Shown piece after piece: positions 1-9,290 of a stretch of DNA of 64,000 nt. Within the stretch, counting starts at the first letter, position 1; each line of letters begins with the position of its first letter. A model generated the notes under the pieces. That model saw nothing but the letters and a program-made list of their open reading frames with translations, made no database searches and had not been told where the DNA came from. Made by a program: the position numbers and the translations under genes. Source of the DNA: Bacteroidota bacterium (GTDB taxonomy: Bacteria > Bacteroidota > Bacteroidia > AKYH767-A > OLB10); contig CP064983.1 of assembly GCA_016699635.1 (NCBI GenBank), positions 1,736,001 through 1,800,000 on the forward strand. Direction: 5' to 3'.

Positions 1-827
1 TTATCCCCATCAGTAATGCCTGATAAATCAATTCATATTTTTCTGTTTGCTTTTCAACAACAAGAGTGGTGTTTTTTGTATTCAGATAAATTATTTCTTC
101 TTTAAAATAAGGCCCCTCATGCACCAATTTACCCGAAGCATCATAAGCTAATGAGCCACCATCAAAGATAATTTCAGTTTGTGCGCCAACATGGTTCACA
201 TACAATAATGGAATTTTATACTGATTTACATTTCGCTGCAAAATTGCTTTTCGCTGATGTGCATGTTTGTAATCAAATGGCGAAGCTGCAATATTGATGA
301 TTAAAGAAGGTTTTTCTTTTATCAACTCTTCCATAGGAGAATGAATGTAGAGTGGATCGTCTTCCACATTCCATAAATCTTCGCAAATAGTTAAAGCAAT
401 TTTTTCTCCGTTAAACTCAATACATTCAAATTTTCTGCCCGGCTCGAAATAGCGATACTCATCAAAAAATATCATATGTAGGCAATAGTGCTTTGTTAAC
501 TAAAGCCTGAACTTTGCCTTTATGCAAAAACCATGCAGTGTTAAAGAGATTTTTCCCTTCGGGAACGGCATTGCGCGATGGGCAACCAACAATGACTGCA
601 ATATTCTGACTGTGTGCTGCAATTTTTTCTATGCTGTTATAACAACGGTTGATGAAATCATCAAACTCCAGAAAGTCGAGTGGAGGATATGCTGTTATAG
701 CCAGTTCGGGAAAAACAATCAGTTCTGCACCGGATTTTTCGGCTTGTTTGATTGCCTCAATAATTTTTGAAGTGTTGTTCTCAAAGTTGCCCACATGAAA
801 GTTGAGTTGGGCAAGTGCAATGTGCAT
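1..827 (-). CDS. nadE: Glutamine-dependent NAD+ synthase, N-terminal part (cut by window edge, frameshifted)
   Basis: This is the nitrilase-type glutaminase half of NAD synthetase. It releases ammonia from glutamine for amidation of nicotinate adenine dinucleotide in the cytosol. The first 121 residues carry the Glu of VFPELAIT and the Lys of VNKALLPTYDIF. After a one-base shift in a T6 run (about 466-471), the frame continues to the window edge with the catalytic Cys of LTICEDLW and the segment LIINIAASPFDYKHAHQRKA. The C-terminal synthetase domain lies outside the window. The nadE-gldB-gldC neighbourhood is common in Bacteroidota. The shift is probably a sequencing error because both sides match the family without a gap. 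Confidence 0.88.
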
Positions 828-950
828 ATTTCGAAATTATCAGGCAAAGGTATATTTATATAAATAATGTTACAGCGTCTTTCTGATATATCTTTTTAAT
901 GTAATTTAATCTTCCGCACGGTCATTTCAAGAAATGACAGTGCCACAAAT

Positions 951-982
951 AAAAAAAGCTGCCTACAAAGGGCAGCTTTTTA
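951..982 (-). terminator. Rho-independent terminator after the beta-barrel gene
   Basis: The arms AAAAAGCTGCC and GGCAGCTTTTT surround a short loop just past the stop codon of the minus-strand outer-membrane gene. On the minus strand the hairpin is followed by a T run. Confidence 0.7.
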
Positions 983-1001
983 TAAAATCTTATTGTAATA
1001 T

Positions 1002-1592
1002 TTAAAACATCACACCTAAATCAACAGCTAAAAAGTTTGACGTTGCTTTTGAATGTTTTTCTTTAACTACATCAAGAAAACCATTATTAAAAGTTATACC
1101 AAAAAGTAAGGCTGTTTTTCCACCTAATGAATATTGTGTTCCAATACCGGCAACTAATGCCATGTTCAATGGGTTGATATCCGATTTTTTAAAATCACCA
1201 TCTGTTCTGATATTGATACCCGTTGTAAATCCCACCTTACCAAAGTAAGTCATATAACCAATTTCATTGGTTTTCAGCTTTAAGGTTAAAGGAAGTTCAA
1301 TGTATTGCAATACGGTTTTCATTTTATAGATGTCCATATATTTCAATTTGCCACCACGGTAGGTAACATCAATGCCGGTTTCAAATGCATAGTTGTTGGT
1401 AAAATTAATATCGGCAATCAGTCCATAAGCAAACCCTATTTTGCTACCATCATTATCTAAATTATCGCTGGCTTTAAACCAGGCTACCGTTGGTGAAATT
1501 TTAAGTCCGAAATTAAATTTGTTGTCCTGCGCTTTTGCAAATTGAAAAGCAGCTACAAAGGCTATTGCAATTAGTGATACTTTTGCTCTCAT
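1002..1592 (-). CDS. Outer-membrane beta-barrel (porin-like) protein
   Basis: A 196-residue protein that begins with a clear signal peptide (hydrophobic stretch ending AFQFAKAQ). The remainder is alternating amphipathic strands typical of the PorT/OmpA-like beta-barrel families (outer membrane protein beta-barrel domain). The last strand ends in a hydrophobic-aromatic residue (DLGVMF), as expected for BAM-dependent insertion. It is transcribed divergently from gldB, with only 33 bases between the two start codons. The substrate or role cannot be told from sequence. Confidence 0.75.
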   Translation of the reverse strand: MRAKVSLIAIAFVAAFQFAKAQDNKFNFGLKISPTVAWFKASDNLDNDGSKIGFAYGLIADINFTNNYAFETGIDVTYRGGKLKYMDIYKMKTVLQYIELPLTLKLKTNEIGYMTYFGKVGFTTGINIRTDGDFKKSDINPLNMALVAGIGTQYSLGGKTALLFGITFNNGFLDVVKEKHSKATSNFLAVDLGVMF

Positions 1593-1625
1593 TATTTTAT
1601 GTTTTTTTAATTCAAGGCAAAATTA

Positions 1626-2645
1626 ATGAAATTTTCCACAGTCAGACAAACAGTTTATCTTTTACTATCAACAGTGCTTATGCTGGGTTTTTCTTGTCAG
1701 AACGACCCGCATGGAGATAAACATGCTAAAGACACAATGACCACACATTTAAAATTTGATGAAGTGTTGTTTTCTGCCGATAGTATCAGTGCACAAGTAG
1801 TTGAACAATGGAAACAGCAATATCCTTATTTCTTTAATCTGTTTGTAAATAGAATAATACATCTGCCACCAACAGACAGTGCTGCACTTGCATTAAATCT
1901 TCAAAAATTTGTTGGTGATAAAGATGTAAAGGACATTCATGCTCGGGTTGAGAAAGTTTTTTCTGCTGCCGATAAAGATAAATTGTTCTCTGAAATAGAA
2001 GGATTTTTAAACAATTACAAAAAAGAGTTCGGCATACAACCGGTAAAACATCTGGTAACTTTTCTTTCTGCATTTAACTATGCTGTTATAACTGCAGACA
2101 GTACCATTGGTATTGGGCTCGACATGTACTTAGGCAGCGATTGTGAGTTTTATCCATCAATAGGAATACCTCAATATGCTTATCAAAGGTTTTCAAAAGA
2201 TTATATTTTGAGTGATGTGATAAAAGGCTGGTATCAGAGTGAACATGATGTGGATGCAGAAAAAAATGATTTCCTCAGCCGCATGATTTATTATGGCAAG
2301 CAATTGTATTTTACTTCAGTTATGGCACCACAAGTGCAAGACACTATTCTGACTGGATACAGCAAAAAGCAATTGGAGTGGTGCAGCAACAACAGCAAAC
2401 AGATGTGGGCATTTTTTATAGAGAACAAACTTTTTTATTCTACCCGCGAAATGGAATACATGAAATACATTGCAGACGGACATGCCACACAAGGTTTTCC
2501 TGAAGGGGCACCTGCACGCACAGCACAGTGGCTGGGATGGAAGATTGTAAGCACCTATATGAAGAACAACAACGTTACATTAAAAGAGTTGCTTGCAGAA
2601 AAAGATGCACAGCGAATACTCGAAAAATCAGGATATAAACCTTAG
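1626..2645 (+). CDS. gldB: Gliding motility lipoprotein GldB
   Basis: A 339-residue lipoprotein with a signal peptide and lipobox ending in Cys at about residue 24 (LMLGFSC). The C-terminal portion has the GldB-type DGHATQGFPEGAP...WLGWKIVSTYM region. GldB is required for Bacteroidota gliding in Flavobacterium johnsoniae and is widely kept in non-gliding relatives. gldC follows 30 bases later on the same strand, and nadE lies upstream on the other strand, the usual arrangement. The start is the first ATG and places the signal peptide correctly. Confidence 0.88.
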   Translation: MKFSTVRQTVYLLLSTVLMLGFSCQNDPHGDKHAKDTMTTHLKFDEVLFSADSISAQVVEQWKQQYPYFFNLFVNRIIHLPPTDSAALALNLQKFVGDKDVKDIHARVEKVFSAADKDKLFSEIEGFLNNYKKEFGIQPVKHLVTFLSAFNYAVITADSTIGIGLDMYLGSDCEFYPSIGIPQYAYQRFSKDYILSDVIKGWYQSEHDVDAEKNDFLSRMIYYGKQLYFTSVMAPQVQDTILTGYSKKQLEWCSNNSKQMWAFFIENKLFYSTREMEYMKYIADGHATQGFPEGAPARTAQWLGWKIVSTYMKNNNVTLKELLAEKDAQRILEKSGYKP

Positions 2646-2675
2646 TTCAAATTTAAAATAACAACAATCAGAAAG

Positions 2676-3005
2676 ATGAAAAAATCAGAGATAAGATTTA
2701 CTGTAAGCTTAGACGACAACAACAAACCTGTGGCATTGCATTGGAATGCCGAAGACAGCGGCATGCAAGGCGACAAAGAATGTAAAGCCATGATGCTTGC
2801 TTTGTTTGATAAGAAAGATCAAACTACCATGCGCATTGACTTATGGACTCAGGAAATGATGGTAGAAGAAATGCAACAGTTCTTTTTTGAAATGTATATG
2901 AGCATGGCCGATACTTTCCAGAATGCAACTAACAATAAAGATATGGCCGATAAAATGCGAAACTTTGCAAGACAGTTTGGAAAAGAAGTGAGTTTGATTA
3001 AGTAA
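2676..3005 (+). CDS. gldC: Gliding motility protein GldC
   Basis: A 109-residue soluble protein without signal peptide. It matches the GldC family in length and pattern: an N-terminal KKSEIRFTVSLDD strand, an acidic middle with WNAEDSG, and a helical C-terminus ending in RQFGKEVSLIK. It lies 30 bases behind gldB, so they are likely co-transcribed. Its biochemical role is not established; in flavobacteria it improves gliding efficiency together with GldB. Confidence 0.88.
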   Translation: MKKSEIRFTVSLDDNNKPVALHWNAEDSGMQGDKECKAMMLALFDKKDQTTMRIDLWTQEMMVEEMQQFFFEMYMSMADTFQNATNNKDMADKMRNFARQFGKEVSLIK

Positions 3006-3030
3006 CTATTTCTTAATTTCTTATTCTTTT

Positions 3031-3438
3031 TTATTTGGCAGAATTCTGTTTCACTGCAAAGGCAATAATGTGTCCATCATTATCTGCAAAATAGCAAACT
3101 TTATCGCCCCAATCTCTGTCTGCAATAGGGCTAATAAGTTTTGCTCCACATTTTAGGGCATTTGCATATTCAGCCTCAATATCGTCAACATAAAAGTATA
3201 ATTCACATCTTGGAATTCCGGTACCTTTGTTGGGATGTGGCATTTTTTCAGAAATGATTTTTGCAATACCATTATCAGGCATCAACCCTAATTTGCAATT
3301 AGGAGAAAGTATAAACTCTGTCATTCCTGATGCATTCAAATCCGGAATTTTTCTAAAGAGTTTTGAATAGAATACAGTGCTTGCCTGCAGATTGTTTACA
3401 TAAAGAATAAATTCTGTGTATAGAATATGTGTTGTCAT
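3031..3438 (-). CDS. VOC (glyoxalase/bleomycin resistance) family protein
   Basis: A 135-residue protein with two beta-alpha-beta-beta-beta halves: an N-terminal FILYVNNLQASTVFYSKLF module and a C-terminal CELYFYVDDIEAEYANALKCGAKL module. It ends with DRDWGDKVCYFADNDGHIIAFA, the typical second metal-ligand region of the vicinal oxygen chelate superfamily. It converges on gldC with 25 bases between them. The substrate is unknown; a small-molecule isomerase, lyase or binding role are all possible. Confidence 0.8.
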   Translation of the reverse strand: MTTHILYTEFILYVNNLQASTVFYSKLFRKIPDLNASGMTEFILSPNCKLGLMPDNGIAKIISEKMPHPNKGTGIPRCELYFYVDDIEAEYANALKCGAKLISPIADRDWGDKVCYFADNDGHIIAFAVKQNSAK

Positions 3439-3457
3439 TATAGGATATTCTGAATCC

Positions 3458-3495
3458 GTTTCATAGTCACTGCGAAGGGGCGGGAGATTATGAAA
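3458..3495. repeat. Palindromic dispersed repeat, copy 1
   Basis: Arms GTTTCATAGTC and GATTATGAAAC (one mismatch from perfect) enclose an 'actgcgaaggggcgggag' core. The same palindrome occurs at 29006, 29194, 37934, 38099 and 40225. Here it abuts a transposase remnant. Confidence 0.85.
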
Positions 3496-3666
3496 CTACA
3501 AAGGTACTTAGAAACTTATGATATTGACAACATCAAAGATGCGAAACAATTTTTAAAGACTGTAGTAGATCTATACAACAGCGAAAGACCTCACATGAGT
3601 ATCAGTAACTTTACACCAAACAGTATTCATCATTCAAAAACAACAATCAAAACAGAAAGATTATGA
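3490..3666 (+). pseudogene. IS3-family transposase remnant (C-terminal end)
   Basis: An open frame of 58 codons whose ATG lies inside the palindromic repeat. It encodes the last part of an rve-type integrase core: VVDLYNSERPHMSISNFTPN, the signature near the C-terminus of IS3-family OrfB transposases. The DDE residues and everything upstream are missing, so it cannot be active. It is followed directly by the IS terminal repeats at 3670-3782. A second, shorter remnant with the same end lies at 38161-38273. Confidence 0.7.
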
Positions 3667-3669
3667 AAA

Positions 3670-3782
3670 AATTATTATCGAAAAATTCCTACTATTGTAA
3701 ACCCAATTCAGGACTAAAAATGAATTGTAAACTTATATCAGGATTAATTAATTAAACTGTAAACTTTTTTTAGGACGAGTCA
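3670..3782 (+). repeat. IS right-end sequence with three iterated sites
   Basis: Three imperfect iterations of the form TGTAAAC-N(4-7)-TCAGGAnnA occur in a row (one is TTAGGAC), ending in GACGAGTCA. A near-identical 113-base copy is at 38161-38273. These look like transposase-binding sites at an insertion-sequence terminus. Confidence 0.7.
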
Positions 3783-3921
3783 TTTGCTTTTGCTGCAACC
3801 CACGAACCCAACGCAAAGGCAAAATCAAAAGAGCCGCTTTTTGCCAAGGCTTTTAAAAAAGCAGCAGTCAGAATTATATTTTTGCTGATATTTAAGAACC
3901 AAAAATTGCAAAGTAATTATT
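3783..3921. other. Left flank of the defence island
   Basis: Non-coding. It contains an imperfect inverted repeat around GGCAAAA...TTTTTGCC (about 3812-3845) and a Bacteroidota-type -7 element TATTTTTG at 3877-3884. That element is the likely promoter for the SIR2 gene 38 bases downstream; no good -33 TTTG was found. Confidence 0.35.
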
Positions 3922-4950
3922 ATGGACTTTGATGCACTATTAAAACTTCTTCAAGATTGGACAAACCGAGTTCCGCTAATCATTCTAGGCAGTGGTGCAT
4001 CTGTTCCGTTTCATCTTCCTTCCATGTGGACACTTGGCGACCACTTGAAGAAGTCAATTTCATTTGCCGATGCCGATGACAAGAAACAGTTTGAAGAATT
4101 TAAAACAACCTTTGACATGGTTGGCGATTTAGAAACGACTTTGCTGCAATTACAACTCAGACCAAATGTTCTAAAAGAAATCATTTTTGAAACTTGGCGA
4201 TTAGTAAACAAACATGACCTTGAAGCATACGAGAAAATTCTAAACAAGAAAGTTGAGTTTCCGCTTGCTGACATAACAAGGCATCTCATTTCAGCTGCAC
4301 AGAGAAAACTTTCAATCGTCACAACAAACTACGACCGACTTGCTGAATACGCAGCAAGTTTATCACATGCGTTCATTTGCACAGGTTATACGCAAAACTA
4401 TTTCGGACATTTTTCCAAGTTGATACATCAACAGGATTTGACCAAGTTGAACGGCTTTAGCGGACAAGTTAACATCTGGAAAGTTCACGGCTCATTGGAC
4501 TGGTTCAAATCAAAAGAGGAAGTTGATTTTCATTTGCCATTGCGACAAACTATTCCAACTGACTTCAAACCATCTATCGTAACACCTGGGCTTTCCAAAT
4601 ATTTGGAAACGCAATTAGAACCGTTCAGAACAATATTTACAGAAGCGGACAGTGAAATTGAAAAGGCAGTTTCTTATTTGTGTATTGGTTATGGTTTCAA
4701 TGACATTCATGTTCAGCCAAAACTTCTCACACAAATCAAAAGCGGCAAACCAATTATTGTAATCACAAAGGAACTTACACCAAAAACGAAAGAATCAATC
4801 ATTGACAGTAAATGCAAACAGTATATTTTGATTGAAGAAGCAAACAAGAAGGATACAAGAATTTATTCATCCAGCTTCGCTGGTGAACAAATTGTTCCTG
4901 ATGTCAGCTACTGGACATTGGGAGAGTATTTAAAACTTATCAAATCGTAA
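3922..4950 (+). CDS. SIR2-family NADase of a Sir2-HerA defence pair
   Basis: A 342-residue SIR2-like protein. The nucleotide-binding loop is ILGSGASVPFHLP near residue 20. The second motif is TTNYDRL near residue 135 (Asn and Asp of the NAD site). The catalytic-His motif is WKVHGSLDWF near residue 190, and the late motif is CIGYGFNDIHV near residue 253. In characterised Sir2-HerA systems this subunit degrades NAD+ on phage infection, in a complex with the HerA ATPase. Only three bases separate it from the HerA gene, so the two are one transcription unit. All motifs appear intact. Assignment to the defence pair rests on the adjacency and on both families being correct. Confidence 0.9.
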   Translation: MDFDALLKLLQDWTNRVPLIILGSGASVPFHLPSMWTLGDHLKKSISFADADDKKQFEEFKTTFDMVGDLETTLLQLQLRPNVLKEIIFETWRLVNKHDLEAYEKILNKKVEFPLADITRHLISAAQRKLSIVTTNYDRLAEYAASLSHAFICTGYTQNYFGHFSKLIHQQDLTKLNGFSGQVNIWKVHGSLDWFKSKEEVDFHLPLRQTIPTDFKPSIVTPGLSKYLETQLEPFRTIFTEADSEIEKAVSYLCIGYGFNDIHVQPKLLTQIKSGKPIIVITKELTPKTKESIIDSKCKQYILIEEANKKDTRIYSSSFAGEQIVPDVSYWTLGEYLKLIKS

Positions 4951-4953
4951 GAC

Positions 4954-6705
4954 ATGGCAATTTTTAATTTTCAAAACGATGCGGCAATTGGAACAGTGTT
5001 CAGTGTAGACACTGCAACTGTAATTATCAAGGTTGATGAAATTGATAAACTGCGAAAGTTGCATGTCAATCATTTGGTTGCTATCAAGAGTTCAAAAGCG
5101 GGACAACATCTGATAGGTATTATCAATCGTATCACACGAAAAGCATCTGACGAAGAAAAACCAACCGAAGAAGATTTGGGTTTAGGTGGGTTTCTTTTCA
5201 CTGAAAATATTTTGAAAGTAAATCTTATCGGAACACTTCATGATAAGCACGGACAGAAAGAAAATGTTTTCAAGAGAAACCTTGACACAGTTCCTGAAAT
5301 TGAAGCACAATGTTTTCCTATTGACGGAGAAAACATAACCAAGTTCATGACAACAATTTCAAGTGTTGACAATTATAAAGTCCCTCTGACAATTGGAAAA
5401 TATTCTATTGACGAACATGCACAGGCATTTTTAGATGGAGACAAACTTTTCCAAAGACATGCGGTAATTGTTGGTAGCACTGGTTCAGGTAAATCATGGT
5501 GTGTTGCAAAGTTCCTTGAACAGATTGCACAACTACCAATGGCTGATTGCATTTTGTTTGACATTCACGGAGAATACAGCGGAAAAGATTTTAAAATGGA
5601 TGGTGTGCAACACTTGCGTGTTGCCAATCCATCTGACTTAGGTAAGAAAGGGAATCTTGCAAATAATGTTTTGATGTTGCCCTACTGGATGCTCACTTAT
5701 GAGGAAATGCTTGCAATGCTTCTTGACAGAAGCGATAGCAACGCACCGAATCAAGCAATGCTTTTTTCAAAAACCGTTTTTACGGAGAAGCAAAAGTTTT
5801 TGGATGCTATAAAAGATAAAATATTTAAAGACCACATTACGATTGATAGCCCCATTCCTTACAAAATGGAAAATGTTTTGGATGAGTTACAGAGGATGGA
5901 TGAAGAAATGGTTGCTGGTGCTAAAGTGGGAACTGAAAAGCAAGGACCGTTTCATGGAAAACTTACAAGATTTATTCAACGGCTTGAAGCAAAAAGTCAA
6001 GACAAGCGTTTAGGATTTCTGTTTCAACTTTCTGAAGATGAATTGCAGATTGATTGGATGAACACACTTTGCGAACGCTTGATGTTCGGTTCTGCTTTAA
6101 GCAAAGAAAAATCAGGAGTAAAAATTATTGACTTCTCAGAAGTTCCTTCTGATGTATTGCCTCTTGTAATCGGATTAGTTGCAAGAGTTGTATTTACAGT
6201 TCAGCAGTGGACAGCAAAAGAAAATCAGCACCCCATTTCATTACTGTGTGATGAAGCACACTTGTATATTCCCGAAAGAACAAATCAAGATGCAGCAGCA
6301 GAATTAGGGCTAAAGAGTTTTGAAAGGATTGCAAAAGAAGGGAGAAAATACGGTGTTAGTTTGACGGTTATAAGTCAAAGACCTGCGGAAGTAAACCGAA
6401 CTGTTTTAAGTCAGTGTAACAACTTCATTGCATTGCGACTTTCAAATGCAGAAGACCAAGCGGTAATCAAAAAACTTTTGCCCGATAATCTTTCGGGACT
6501 TACTGATGTTTTGCCGATACTTGACATTGGAGAAGCACTTGTAGTAGGTGATGCTTCATTGCTTCCAACAAGAGTAATTATTGACGAACCAAAAATTAAA
6601 CCTGAAAGTGCGACAATTAAATTTTGGCAAGAGTGGAGCAATGACAAAGCAAAACAAGATATTGCAACGGCAGTAACAGGATTAAGGAAACAATCAAAAG
6701 CATAA
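4954..6705 (+). CDS. HerA-like ATPase of a Sir2-HerA defence pair
   Basis: A 583-residue FtsK-HerA superfamily ATPase. It has an N-terminal HAS-barrel (IGTVFSVDTATVIIKVD, residues 12-30) and a Walker A GSTGSGKSWC near residue 175. Walker B is LLCDEAHLYIP near residue 430, with a sensor/arginine region SQRPAEVNRTVLSQCNN near residue 475. HerA ATPases form hexameric rings. In Sir2-HerA systems the ring assembles with the SIR2 subunit and is needed for protection. It follows SIR2 after three bases, and a Nudix gene starts 15 bases after its stop, so the operon probably runs on. Confidence 0.92.
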   Translation: MAIFNFQNDAAIGTVFSVDTATVIIKVDEIDKLRKLHVNHLVAIKSSKAGQHLIGIINRITRKASDEEKPTEEDLGLGGFLFTENILKVNLIGTLHDKHGQKENVFKRNLDTVPEIEAQCFPIDGENITKFMTTISSVDNYKVPLTIGKYSIDEHAQAFLDGDKLFQRHAVIVGSTGSGKSWCVAKFLEQIAQLPMADCILFDIHGEYSGKDFKMDGVQHLRVANPSDLGKKGNLANNVLMLPYWMLTYEEMLAMLLDRSDSNAPNQAMLFSKTVFTEKQKFLDAIKDKIFKDHITIDSPIPYKMENVLDELQRMDEEMVAGAKVGTEKQGPFHGKLTRFIQRLEAKSQDKRLGFLFQLSEDELQIDWMNTLCERLMFGSALSKEKSGVKIIDFSEVPSDVLPLVIGLVARVVFTVQQWTAKENQHPISLLCDEAHLYIPERTNQDAAAELGLKSFERIAKEGRKYGVSLTVISQRPAEVNRTVLSQCNNFIALRLSNAEDQAVIKKLLPDNLSGLTDVLPILDIGEALVVGDASLLPTRVIIDEPKIKPESATIKFWQEWSNDKAKQDIATAVTGLRKQSKA

Positions 6706-6720
6706 TTAAAAAATATAAAC

Positions 6721-7380
6721 ATGGCAGAAGAATATTTAGACATCTACAACTCAAAAGGAGTTCACTTAGGAAAGGAACTCAGGAAAGTAGTTCACCAAAA
6801 AGGAATGTGGCACAAAACATTTCACTGTTGGGTGATTTTCCGAAATGAAGCAGGTGAGGATTGTATCCTTATGCAAAAGCGAGCTGCCAAAAAGGAAAGT
6901 GCTCCAAACAAACTTGATTCAGCAGTAGCGGGGCATTACACAGCAGGAGAAGATATTTCGGGAGGCATTCGTGAGTTTAAAGAAGAAACAGGAATTGACA
7001 TTGATTCTAAAGATTTAATTCCTCTTGGAATCAGAGTTACTGTTTCTGATTACAAACCAAACAGCATCAACAAAGAATTTCAAGAAGTTTACTTCATTAA
7101 GAAGTCAATCCCTTTAGAATCATTCAAACTCCCAGTTGATGAAGTTGCAGGGATGGTTGAATTGCCAGTCAAAAAGTGCATCGCACTTTTAGACAAACAG
7201 ATTGACCACTTTTTTGCAAGGGGAATTTTTAATGATGATGCTTCATCACCGAACATAGCAATAATCATAGAAAGAAAAATCACGATTGACGATTTTATTT
7301 GGTTCATTGACAATTTTCATTTCAAAATAATGCTGCTAACAAGCAAAGCATTAGCGAACGAAAAATATCTCTTTATCTAA
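6721..7380 (+). CDS. Nudix hydrolase (IDI/YfcD-like) in the defence island
   Basis: A 219-residue Nudix-fold protein of the IDI/YfcD type (N-terminal LDIYNSKGVHLGKELRKVVHQKGMWHKTFHCW). The Nudix box is AGHYTAGEDISGGIREFKEETGI, with the metal-binding REFKEE intact. The spacing between the first Glu and the REx2EE is six residues instead of the usual seven, a one-residue shortening in the box. It begins 15 bases after HerA, and its stop overlaps the next start (TAATG), so it is translationally coupled to the IucA/IucC-like gene. The substrate is unknown; a nucleotide-linked product of the neighbours is a reasonable guess but only inference. Confidence 0.82.
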   Translation: MAEEYLDIYNSKGVHLGKELRKVVHQKGMWHKTFHCWVIFRNEAGEDCILMQKRAAKKESAPNKLDSAVAGHYTAGEDISGGIREFKEETGIDIDSKDLIPLGIRVTVSDYKPNSINKEFQEVYFIKKSIPLESFKLPVDEVAGMVELPVKKCIALLDKQIDHFFARGIFNDDASSPNIAIIIERKITIDDFIWFIDNFHFKIMLLTSKALANEKYLFI

Positions 7381-8620
7381 TGTTACTTGAAAACCTGAGC
7401 ATAGAAAAACTTCCCTATTTGGAGCGGTATGTAAACAGTGGTTCGCCAAGTGGTTTTACAAATCGTTACACTACTTCCGAAGAAACAAAACCCTTTGGGT
7501 TATCGCCTTTTTTCATCCTTTGATTTGTGTCGCACCTGAAGAATGTTTTAAAAACTATGGCAAGATACCAGCGTTCAAAGAGTTTGAAGAAGTTACAGGA
7601 AAAAATTGGTTGCTTGTTCATCCCGACATGAAAAAAGAGAAGGTATTTAAAGCAAAAAATGTTTCACTTACAAAATCAAAGAAGATAAAATTAGTTCCCA
7701 CCGCAAGCGGAAGAACAGTTGAGCTTTTTAATTCATCAACCAAGGGTTATTTCAAACTTCATTACACACATGTTATCGGACGAATAACAAGAGAATTGGA
7801 TAATAAAATTGGAGTTGCGGGACCTGAAATTTCAAAGCATCTTGTTTCCTTGATAGACCAAAACAAACTTGACAGCAGATTAACCTTGATGCGTGAAACT
7901 GGTGCAAGAATTTTTCAGGGGCATGTAAACGAGAAACCTGTTGAGTGGGGAATGGTTTGGCGAGAGAAAGATGCTTACAAGATTGACTACAACGAAGTGA
8001 AATATGTAATTCCTGTTTTTTCACTTTTTGGTAAAGACATACTGGCGAAAAGAGATAAGCCGCTATTGCAGCAAATCATTAATCTCATCGGAGCAAACCC
8101 AACTGACTATGTTTTAAAGCAACTGATTTTCCCAATGATTGAGCTTTACTTCAACTTGATTAAAAACTCAGGCATTCAACCTGAGTGGCATGCTCAAAAT
8201 TTGTTGATAGGTTTTACAAAAGATTTTGCTCCTGTAAAATTTATCATGAGAGATTTAGAATCAATGGACAAGGACTTAACATTCATGGAGGAACATAACA
8301 TCAAGGCAAAATTTGAAAGTTATCCCTTCAAATGTATTTTCAGAGAGCAGTGGAATTATCAAAGGAAGCACAGTTTTATGTATGACTATAAGTTTGGGGA
8401 ATACATCATTAGACCGCTTCTGGACTTTCTAAAGAAAAAATACAAGGTTGACACATTGCCCTTACATCAAAAGATAAAACTTCATTCAAAGAAATTCATT
8501 AATGAATTTTCAAAAGATTTTTTTCCAGAGTATTGGGTTGTTTTTAGAAAGATTTTGATTAACCAAAAGACAGATAAGCGTCCGTATGTTCATAGGAAGA
8601 ATCCTAAATTCAGATATTAA
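7380..8620 (+). CDS. Compact IucA/IucC-like (NIS synthetase) ligase, one frameshift
   Basis: The ATG overlaps the Nudix stop. About 43 codons run to a one-base shift in a T6 run near 7510, after which the frame continues for about 366 codons. The family is recognised by the full set of NIS-synthetase ATP-site motifs: TASGRT (S-x-RT loop), FKLHYTHVIGRITREL (Lys and Arg of the KLPL...R segment), WHAQNLL (the AHGQN motif) and FIMRDLESMD (lRDf). NIS synthetases adenylate a carboxylate and join it to an amine or alcohol. At about 410 residues it is much shorter than the usual 580-620; the N-terminal region before the HP motif is missing. No siderophore transport genes are near, so a role other than iron uptake is likely. 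Family call is firm; function is open. Confidence 0.75.
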
Positions 8621-9287
8621 ATGCACATAGTTTTTATCAGACATACCGAATCAGAAAAGAATGTAAACAACCAGTTCTCATCTTACAAGGATAAAGAACC
8701 GTTGACTGAAATAGGCATGAGTCAAAGCGAAAATCTTGGCAACGATTTATTGGAGTTTAAAGAAAGAAAAACTTGACTTGCAAGAATGTTTATGCAGCAA
8801 GTTCTACAAGAGCAATTGAAACAGCAAAAATTATTGCTTCTAAATTAAATGCTACTGTAAGTGTTGAGGATGCTCTCCGTTCTACAAAGCCAGGAGCATT
8901 ATCGGGCAAGTCAGAAGAGGAAGGATTAAAAACAAATCCCGATTTCTTAGAACAACTTTATCTATTCAGAAACGGGTTGTTCAATGCTTACGACTTCACT
9001 GTAGCGGAAGGAAAAGAACCCAAAAAGATTTTGAGAAAAGAGTTTGGGGAAGATTGAGTGAAATAATATCTGACAAGTCAGAGAGTTTGAAAATTATCTC
9101 TGCACATCGTTCATCCATTACATACATGCTGTTGGAGTTTGCAAAAAGATATTACAAATACCCTCAAAATATGTCAGGGCATGTATTACTTGATTTGGGT
9201 AAAATATCACTTGTGGAAACTGTAGCAGAAAATAAATGGAAAATTACAAGAGTGAACTTTGATAGTTCCGAACTAAAAACACTTTGA
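8621..9287 (+). CDS. Histidine phosphatase superfamily protein (two frameshifts)
   Basis: It starts immediately after the stop of the IucA/IucC-like gene. The N-terminal MHIVFIRHTESEKN holds the catalytic RHT motif, AASSTRAIETAKIIA is the typical second block, and KIISAHRSSITYML carries the second active-site His. Two one-base losses break it: in the A5 run near 8767-8771 and in the A5 run near 9022. Restoring one A at each gives a continuous protein of about 220 residues, the normal size. It probably removes phosphate from a small molecule or nucleotide, perhaps made or used by its neighbours. Overall family is clear; substrate unknown. Confidence 0.8.
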
Positions 9288-9290
9288 TAT

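Noticed and set aside
921..938. Perfect palindrome GTCATTTCAAGAAATGAC
   Set aside because: Perfect but short, seen once; no gene it could serve other than the neighbouring terminator region.
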